From Apiotrichum sp. Y4204 (taxonomy: Eukaryota > Basidiomycota > Tremellomycetes > Trichosporonales > Trichosporonaceae), in NCBI GenBank assembly GCA_025531455.1, contig JAMYHL010000003.1, forward strand, positions 1 through 64,000: a stretch of DNA of 64,000 nucleotides. Reading direction: 5' to 3'. This document shows positions 56,736-64,000 of the stretch, piece by piece (position 1 is the stretch's first letter; each line of letters opens with the position of its first letter). The position numbers and the translations under genes were made by a program. Under the pieces are notes generated by a model. It did no database searches. It was not told the DNA's origin and was given only the letters and a program-made list of their open reading frames with translations.

Positions 56736-59259
56736 ATGGTCAAAACCGAAGTCAAGACAGAGGATGCCGGCGGTGAGGGGTCAATCCCCTCCCCCGACAA
56801 GCCCTCGGCGCGCAAGCGCCGCCTCGACGTCAATCCCGACCTCATCCTCAGCACATCAGGCCGCAGCAAGCGGCGCCGCACCCCCAGTCCGGGGCCGGGC
56901 AAGGTCGAGGCCGACCCGGTAGACCACGCGCGCGCCAAAGCCCTCGGCCTCCAGCTGTACAACCGCATCATGAACATGAATGACGCCGAGTGAGTCTGGG
57001 TTTTGGTGTTTTGGTTACTGCACAATGAAAAGAGTCGAAAAAAAAAAAGTCGAAACAAGAATAGATAAAAGATAAAGAAAAGGGCAACCCAACAGACGGG
57101 CAAAAGCGCCCAAGGTTGGAGAGCGGATAACGCGGAGCAGACGGAGAGGAGAGACAACTCGGAGACGAGGGAGTTGGGAGATAAACTCACGCATCCAACA
57201 ACGACACACGCGGGAGGAACCTGTTATCATTATTATCAATATTGTTATCAGGACTGGGCCCCCGCGGTCTCCCCTCCCTCTTGTTATCATCTCATGTTTC
57301 GTGGTGCAAGAAACAGGGCCATGCATGATGACATCTGGCAGCATGCTGACATCCCAGCGGCGAGCCCATGGCAGAGCCATTCATCACACTTCCATCAAAG
57401 GTAAGTGCAGCCGTGCAGCCCACGCATCCATCATTATCGTTGCTGACATCCATCAGGACGAGTTCCCCGATTACTACGAGACGATCAAGCATCCCATGTC
57501 ACTCGAGATGGTGCACGAGAAGCTGCAGGACGGCGCGTACCAGACTCTCGGACAGGTGTGTGCCGACTTTGGCACGATCTGGAACAACGCCAAACGCTGT
57601 GAGTGGTGGTGGTGATGCTGAGACTACCGCGCATCGTGCATGTGATCCGCGCTCACACGCAGACAACATCAGCGAATCCCTGCTCTTCCAGTGGGCCAAG
57701 CACATGCACAAGATCACGCGCACATTTCTTGCCTCGCACACGCACGGACACAATGGATCCAACAGCGAGGACGAGGGCCCGCCGCCCCCGTCCGCACCCG
57801 CCCCGCAGCGTGTGGCACCTCCTGCCCCACCGCCCGTCGTCACCCACGTACCGACCGCCCAGCCAGTGGCGTCACCGAATGCCGCTGCCGGCCCTTCCAC
57901 CCCTCAGTCTGCTGCGTCCACACCAAAGATGAGCGGTCCGGGAACGGGCAGGAAACGCGGAAGCTACATGAAGGATGGCCCGACGGTGTACAAGCTCATC
58001 AAACCGTGTATGCGTTCGATCAAGGAAGCCAAGGCGGACGAGTGAGTAGCTAGTCTTCCACAGGTTGAAAGAGCTAACATTGCAGTGGAAGTGGTCGCGA
58101 TCTTCAGGCGGCGTTCTTTGCGCTTCCCGACCGCCGCATGTTCCCCGACTACTACCGCATGATCAAGAACCCCGTTACGCTGAGCGATATTGAGAATAGG
58201 ATGGTCTCGCGTCGCTTCGACAACGCAGAGTCGTTCTTCGAGGAGATTGAACGCATGTGCGACAATGCACAGCTGTACAATGAAGACGGAAGCGACGTGT
58301 GGCGTGACGCCCAGCAGATCCGGGGGATTGTCGCCATGCACCGCGGACTCGCCAAGGAGAGGTTGTCACAGCCGCGCAGTGCACAGGCAAGCACAAAGTA
58401 CACGAAACCCAACCTGCCAACGCCCGCTCGCCACCACGCTCCGTCCATGGGCACACCAACACCTGGTCCTGGTCCTGGTCCCGGCCCCGGTCCTGGAGGT
58501 CCCGCTCCACCTGCTCCGCCGCTCGCCCAGCACGGCATGATGCTCCCTCCTGACCTCCGTGCAGCCTACGCCGCGCAGGCCGGATACGGCTTCCACACCC
58601 CGCCGACTCACCAGCAGCAGCTCCCCATGACCTCTCCACAGCCACCACACCAACCGTCACCAGGTCCGTTCGTCCCGCAGCTCCCGCACGGTGTCGTGAC
58701 GGAGGAAATCGTTGCAACTCTCGACCGCTACCCGGCATACGAACAGCAGGCGTGGATAGCCTCCCTTCCGCCACTGGCGCAGCAGGCGTACCGCCAGATC
58801 CTCGCCGTCAACGAGGCGCGCAAACGCGGCGTCGCACCACCCGCGCCTCCCGAGCCGGCCCGTCCGCCCGAACCCACCGCACCGCTGACCCCGACGATCC
58901 GGCACATCGACTTCAGCTGCAACGCCAACACGCTGCGGCTCGAGAATATGCGTGGCATCCTCGCGCACGCAGTGGCATTGCCTGCGCCGAGTGGCGAACT
59001 GCTCCTGGAAATCACGGCGTGGGTCGACAATGGCACACCGGCCATGTCACCCGGCGGCGTCCCCGAACTCGCGCTCAAGCTCAACGGCGCACCCGCAGCG
59101 GCACCGCCGACCAAGATCTTCGGCGAGGACAAGGACCGCCCCGCTGCGGTGCGCTGGAGCGTGCCCATCAAAGGCGTCGAGGCCAAGGTCGAGCTCGTAG
59201 CGACGAAACCTGGCTCATTGGCGGAGACGAGCGCGATTTTCGTCAACCGCCAGTACTGA
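56736..59259 (+). CDS. RSC4: RSC-complex double-bromodomain protein Rsc4, 663 aa
   Basis: Five exons: 56736-56989, 57358-57400, 57457-57598, 57663-58041 and 58086-59259 (1992 nt). The N-terminus is basic (ARKRR, SKRRR, nuclear localisation type). Bromodomain 1 (about residues 65-165) has DEFPDYYETIKHPMSL and the acetyl-lysine Asn region NNAKRYN. Bromodomain 2 (about 250-350) has FPDYYRMIKNPVTL and CDNAQLYNEDGS. A Pro/Gly-rich linker follows with the run GPGPGPGPGPGGP. The C-terminal 130 residues (RHIDFSCNANTLRLENMRG to AIFVNRQY) correspond to the Rsc4 C-terminal domain. In the RSC remodeller this subunit reads acetylated histone H3. Intron 1 is long (368 nt). Confidence 0.86.
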
Positions 59260-59544
59260 GGAGCCGGGACGGAGTGTTGTAGGAGTACAAAGTAGATAAT
59301 ATGGAGGCGCCGCGCTGTCGTGGGTAGTTCGTTATTTGTGTATTCGTTTGGACTAGGGGTCATGCATCAACTACCTATGAAGAGTCTGTACAACAGGGGA
59401 ATGAAGAAGGTCGCGGGCAAGAGCGGCAAGGGCAGGCTAGTACGTGGGAAGACGCTGGTACGCGGGTACGAAGTCGACAAGAAGAAGCCGGAAGACGAAA
59501 CGAAGGAAACGAAGGTATCTTCAAGGTATCACAAACCGTCGCCG

Positions 59545-61166
59545 TCATGCAACCGCGAGGGAACGGCGTGAGCGGCGGAGCGTGGGCTCGGGCTCGAGTT
59601 TGGCCGGGAGAGAGGCGCGCGCACGGGCCGCATGCGCAGAACGTTCGGGCTTGGGCTCGGGCGAGTCATTGGCAGACGCGGGGAGAGACGCCCGGGCCCG
59701 AGTAGCCCGCGTAGGCCGGCTGGTGGGGGTTCTAGAACCATTCGCCTCGGAGGCAGTGGACTTGTCGCGTGAGCTACGTGCTCTCGGCGTGGCGTCGAGC
59801 TCGACGCCCAGAAACGTGCTGCTTGGCGTCGCGGTGTGCGAGCCGTTCTTGATAGCGCTCGAGGTACCCCGTGAGCGTGTGCGGCGGACCGGGGCTTCGT
59901 CCGCGACTTCGCGTTCGACCGCGGCTTCGTCTTCCTCTTCCTCAGTCTCTCCTTCCTCCTCGCCTTCCTCGCCCTCCTCACCCTCCTCACCCTCCTCACC
60001 CTCCTCACCTTCCTCACCCTCCTCACCCTCCTCACCCTCCTCACCCTCCTCACCCTCCTCACCCTCCTCACCCTCCTCACCCTCCTCACCCTCCTCACCA
60101 CGCACAGGCAGCGGCGGCTGGCCCGGCAGGCGCCGAAAAGCGTACCGGCACACCAGCAGCTTCTTCGTGAGCCCCGGCGCCATCCACGCGCGCTCAACGA
60201 CATACAGCCCGTCGTACCGATACCCCTCGGCGGGAGCGTACGGCGAGTCGAGCTTGAACCCGCGGATAACACGCACAGGCTTGCGCGTCTCAGCGCTGCG
60301 CTTCAGCGCCGCGTTGAAGTGGTTGTCGAAACTCTGGTCAAATGTCTGCGGCGCGGTACGCAGGTTCTTCGGCGCCGTCCGCGTGCCCTTGAGATCACGC
60401 CCGCCAGAGCCAGTGTACGTGAACATCTCGCCCATGTCGACGCTACTGGTCAACCGGGGATCAAGTTTTTTTCTGCACTTACTCATCAGGATATCCTCCC
60501 GAGAGCGCGACGCTCCACGCGCCGCGCTCCGCGTTTCCACTGATGCCGGCGACAGGCGGGCCGTGCACCGCTGCCGTCGAGCAGTCCATCCGGGACAACC
60601 ACCACGTCCCGACCGGAACGCCGGGAATGTGTCCAAACTGCTGCCTGCGGGGGTAAACTTGGTAAACTGGTCGAACGGGCGACTTACGGGTCGTGAATGC
60701 GCTTTCCGAGGCGCTGGGCACGGCGCTGTGGCTCGGCGTCGCCGACGCGCCGTGGCGGCCGGTACGCGTACTCGCCGTCCGACTCGCTTTCACTCTCGCT
60801 CGCCACGCCTGGGTCAGAGCGCTTTGGCTGGCGCGTCGCGCGTCCGCTCCGCCGTACCCCGTCGGGAACCTGCGCCTTGGTCTTGCCTTTCGACTTCGCC
60901 TTCCGCTGGCGTTTGCGCGGCTGCTCGTCCTCGTCCTCGCCTGAGCTCTCGTCCGTCTCGCTCTCGGTATCATCGGCTTCATACTCCGCCTCTGCGACCT
61001 TGCGCTTCGCTGCGGTAGTTGTCTTTGGCTTTGGGGCGGACTTGGCTTTGGCCTTGGCCTTGGGCTGCGGCTTTGGTTTCGAAGGGGACGCGAGGCCGAG
61101 GGAGAGGAGGAGCGCCTCGTTCGCGCGGATGTTCGCCAGCCGCTGCTCCTCGTACGAGAGTGTCAT
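59545..61166 (-). CDS. UHR1: SRA (YDG) domain protein, UHRF1/Uhr1-like, 513 aa
   Basis: Three exons: 61166-60688, 60644-60483 and 60445-59545 (1542 nt). The N-terminal 160 residues are Lys/Ala- and acid-rich and disordered. The SRA domain spans about residues 160-350: FGHIPGVPVGTWW, HGPPVAGISG, ALSGGYPDD-type turn, MFTYTGSGGRD, NHFNAALKRSAETRKPVRVIRGFK and YRYDGLYVVERAW. SRA domains flip out and bind 5-methylcytosine, mostly hemimethylated CpG. After it lie about 15 GEE repeats and a basic, Arg/Ser-rich tail. No RING, PHD or Tudor domain is present, as known for the Cryptococcus protein Uhr1 that partners the maintenance methylase Dnmt5. Function here is inferred from the domain. The gene is convergent with RSC4. 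Confidence 0.85.
59955..60098. repeat. 9-bp minisatellite (CTCCTCACC)n inside the SRA gene
   Basis: About 15 copies of a 9-bp unit, nearly perfect, encoding Gly-Glu-Glu repeats on the minus strand. The tract also keeps two other frames open, producing spurious reading frames. Confidence 0.92.
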
Positions 61167-61534
61167 CGTGGATGGTAGCGGTGGATGACGGCGAGGTGGT
61201 GGAACAGAGGAACACAGGTCGCAATGGACGCGACTGTTCTTGACCAGCCCGACAGGTGAGTTCTTCGTTGTCAGCCACCGACGACAGAAGGAATCTGAAC
61301 GGACGCGAGACGCGACGCGCCCAGCTCTGCTCGCTTGGGCCGCATCCGGGCCCCGGAGATGCGGGAGTATTCCCACGTGGGGAGATTCCGGATCGGCTGG
61401 TATGCAGATCGGCTGACGTACAATAATGGCATCAACGGGGCTCCCTCCCTTCGTAGTCGTCCTAGTCGCCTTGTCCTTCATCGTCGACATCATCGCAGCT
61501 GTCTTTGCACTCATCATCACAACATCAGTCCACC
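61167..61534. promoter_or_regulatory. Bidirectional promoter, SRA gene and KPWE protein gene
   Basis: 368 nt between divergent start codons. The sequence just before the right-hand ATG is a typical fungal leader (catcatcacaacatcagtccacc). No TATA box seen. Confidence 0.5.
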
Positions 61535-62554
61535 ATGTCTATACCCACCCAGCACACCATCGACACTCCCGCGCCCACAGACGCAGAGATACACGAGCTC
61601 GTGTCCGCGTTCGAGAGCCACGACTTTGGCGCCGATGAGGAGTTCCGCGTGAGTGTGGCCTGGGGCTAGCTTCCTGGATTGGAGGAGCTAGATACCGCCC
61701 CATTCTAGTTACTTCACTTCTAACTTCAGGCTGGCCTCCCGGCCGTCATCAAGGAGATCAAGGGGCGCGGGTCGAGCGCCGCGCAGATTGACGAAATGAT
61801 TGCCCGCGCGCAGTGGTTCTACTTTACGAGGTGGGTCGGCTGCTGGTGGCGGAGCGAAGATGGCGGTGACAGTGGTGGGCGCATCGAGGATTGAACGCCC
61901 GAAAGACCATGGTAGCGGGAAACCAGAGCAGAGGTCCAGAAGAGGTGCACGTGCGCCGCTGCGTTTCGGATTGACCTCGGCTGTCTCACATCTCACTCCC
62001 TAGGTGACCTCCTCGCTGACAACAGGTTGAAAGGCGCCTCGATCCCGTTCGACACCTATCTGCAGAACCGCTCGCGCGAGACCGAGAGCCAGCCGATGAA
62101 GAGCCCCGTCGCCTCGACGCGCGAAATCCCCCCGGAAGCCGAAACCCCAGCCGCGGCAGGCGAAGCCGCAGCCGCAGCCGCAACCACAGCCGAGACCCCG
62201 CCGCCGCCCCACCCATCCGCAGCTATAACCGCAGCAGAGGTGCGTATCGCCGAAGCCGCCTCGGTTGCCGGCGAGCCTGTTGCGGCGGCCGCGTCTGGTC
62301 CCGCCCCGAGCGCTACTGCCGTGCCGGAGGAAATGAAGTTTGCCGACATTGTGCGTCTCATCGCCGAGGGCCGCGCGGACGAGGTGCCCGTCCCGACCAT
62401 CCCGGACGGGATCAACGAGGAGGCCCCGAGCGTCAGTACCATGTCTGCGCGGCCGAAGCCGTGGGAGCGCCAGGGGGCGGTTGTGGAGGTTGAGACGGTG
62501 GAGGCGGGGGCGCCTGGTGCGGAGGTCGCGGGCGAGATGAGGTCAGGAGCGTAG
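61535..62554 (+). CDS. KPWE-motif protein, possible Pex39-type peroxisomal import factor, 247 aa
   Basis: Three exons: 61535-61648, 61730-61830 and 62026-62554 (744 nt). Residues 16-75 form a helical domain (ELVSAFESHDFG, LPAVIKEIKGRG, RAQWFYFTRLKGASIPFDTYL). An Ala/Glu/Pro-rich linker follows. The last conserved part is EMKFADIVRLIAEGRADEV, then VPTIPDGIN and ARPKPWERQ. The order F-x-D-I-x2-LI-x2-GR, PTIPDxIN and KPWE is shared by a family of small fungal and animal proteins. Some members (yeast Yjr012c, human C6orf226) have been reported as Pex39, a helper of PTS2 import via Pex7. Assignment rests on these motifs from memory. Confidence 0.65.
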
Positions 62555-62969
62555 ATGTTGTATACTAGAATGCCATTTGTGAATCGGAAGTGTTAGTCTG
62601 GGATTTGGATCAGGAAATCAGTGGTTGGGGTACTCGTGGGGTAGATGACGATGTGCACATGATCGCCGTGATCTGCGTAGATCGCATCAGTGAACGTCGG
62701 GCCTTCTCCGATTCGGGTCTGCAAAAGGAGTAGTAGCTCTCTTCAGTAGCTTCACTCATCTGCAGCTTGTTTGCCCTCAAAACATGCACCACTCTACATT
62801 TCTAGACAGTCCCGCACGGTACTGCGAGTGCGAGCTGCGGGACGCGCCTTGCGTGTCGGGAATGGGTGTACATGCAGCATACGAAAGACTAACACCCGGT
62901 AGCCAGCCTCTCGTTCCCCTCGTCAAACCAGCACTCTGCGCAGGAAACGGAACTCTAGCGCTTGCTTGC
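62555..62969. other. Convergent 3' region
   Basis: 415 nt between the stop codons of the KPWE gene (plus) and RPL7 (minus). No other feature seen. Confidence 0.6.
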
Positions 62970-63444
62970 TTAGACCATCTGGTGGATGAGCTTGGAGATG
63001 TTCTGCTCGCGGTTGCCAGTGTCGCCGCCCTCGACGTAGCCGAGGAACTTCCTCTTGCGCCAGCCGCCGTTGGGGTTCGAGAGCTTGAAGGGCCAGAGAG
63101 CGGTGGTGGCCTGCTTGAAGTTGGGGCCGCAGGTGGCAATCTCGTGGACGAGGTCCTCGACACAGACAATGCCGTTCTTGCCGAGCTTCTCCTCGATAAT
63201 GGCGTTGTCGGTGATGGGGATGCGCTGGCCATTGACCTTGGCGTAGCCGCGCTTGTAGACAAGCTCGCGGATAGCCTTGAGGTTGGGCTCGCCGTAGGCA
63301 ATGTAGGGCGAAACAAGGCGGAGCATGTGCTCAGTAGCCTTGGTCACGCGGACAAAGACACCGTTGTTGATCTGGAGAAGACGGAGGAGCTGAAGGATCT
63401 TCTTGGGCTTGGGGGCAAGCTTCGAGATACCCTTGATACGGATA

Positions 63445-63477
<33 letters not shown>

Positions 63478-64000
63478 TAGTCGCCGGTCTTGCGGGCCTC
63501 ACGCTTAAGGCGGATCTCCTCCCGCTCCTTGGCGTTGTACTCCTTAACGTACTCGTCGGCGCGCTTGAAGATGACCTTGCGCTTGGCCTGCTTGGCCTGG
63601 GATGTTAGCAATGAACAACAGGATAGATGTCCCAATCGCGCTCCCAGAGACGAGAATAAATTCCCAAAGAAAGAGGAGCCGTAAGCCCCGAAAGATGGTT
63701 AATTACAAGCAGCATCGCCCTTGTGAGGCTAGCCGAGAATCCGACGAAAGTCGGCCTTTCATCATCCGGCTCCCCCTCCTGTCCCCGTCCACGTCCACGA
63801 CCTCGCCGTCGGGTCCCTTCTTCCTCCTCCTTCCCCGTTCTCCCCCGGCCGTAGTCGCAGATTTTGGAGCGCGATTGGATTGTCCGACTCACCTTGCGGG
63901 CCTCGGCAGCGGCGGCGAGCTTGGCCTCACGAGTGGCCTCGTTCGTGCGCCTCTTCTTGAGGAGGGTCTCGGGGACCGCAATGTCGGCCACGGAAGGAAC
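62970..64000 (-). CDS. RPL7: 60S ribosomal protein L7 (uL30), 5' end beyond the window
   Basis: Last exon 63596-62970 and part of an upstream exon 64000-63893. The frame is still open at the window edge ([15 protein letters not shown]), so the ATG lies outside. A GTG at 63991 is not the start. Family features: [104 protein letters not shown] and GDTGNREQ near the end. It is a structural protein of the large ribosomal subunit. The intron 63892-63597 is 296 nt, long for this genome, as often seen in ribosomal protein genes. Confidence 0.95.

Noticed and set aside
59529..60272. Long minus-strand frame of Arg-Val repeats opposite or shifted to the SRA gene
   Set aside because: It is the 9-bp minisatellite read in another frame; the SRA frame is supported by a complete domain and splice sites.
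63893..63991. RPL7 start at the GTG codon at 63991
   Set aside because: Ribosomal protein genes use ATG and the frame stays open to the window edge, so the start lies beyond it.
1..64000. CRISPR array, rRNA genes, intact transposons
   Set aside because: No regularly spaced repeats, no 5S or large rRNA signature, and no reverse transcriptase, integrase or transposase motif found by eye. This does not exclude degraded copies.

Overview
The window reads as nuclear DNA of a basidiomycete yeast, most likely a tremellomycete (Trichosporonales or a relative). Reasons: GC-rich compact genes cut by many short introns (mostly 35-70 nt) that start GTGAGT or GTAAGT and end in a CTGAC/CTAAC branch site a few bases before the AG; very short exons; intron-bearing tRNA genes; and typical fungal proteins (Nuf2, Ycg1, Cox16, Ima1, Hos3, Rsc4). 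All exon borders below were joined by eye. For every complete gene the summed exon length is a multiple of three.

Layout. 1-9.0 kb (all minus strand): a small Cys/His-rich protein, an L-2-hydroxyglutarate dehydrogenase, a tRNA-Ala (plus strand) and a cystathionine beta-synthase without its usual C-terminal regulatory domain. 10.7-13.1 kb (plus): Cdc7 kinase. 15.6-17.5 kb (minus): a protein with two Crinkler-type ubiquitin-like segments. 17.5-27.9 kb: a gene-poor stretch of about 10 kb whose only confident genes are a tRNA-Glu and two tRNA-Ala genes.

27.9-42.9 kb is a dense housekeeping block: Ima1 and Cox16 (divergent), a polytopic membrane protein with faint TRPY likeness, condensin Ycg1 and kinetochore Nuf2 (divergent), ESCRT-I Vps28 and a 12-exon mitochondrial carrier (divergent). 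43.8-44.8 kb carries an intronless alpha/beta-hydrolase of bacterial type. 44.8-50.2 kb is again gene-poor.

50.2-64 kb holds an unknown Ser-rich protein and then a run of chromatin genes: Hos3 deacetylase, Rsc4 double-bromodomain protein and an SRA-domain protein of the UHRF1/Uhr1 type. A short KPWE-motif protein and the ribosomal protein gene RPL7, cut by the window edge, follow.

No CRISPR array, rRNA gene or intact transposon was seen. The most unusual items are the double Crinkler-like protein, the SRA protein beside other chromatin regulators (it hints at CpG methylation), the tRNA-Ala family with two shared U-U mismatches, the domain-trimmed cystathionine beta-synthase and the intronless bacterial-like hydrolase.
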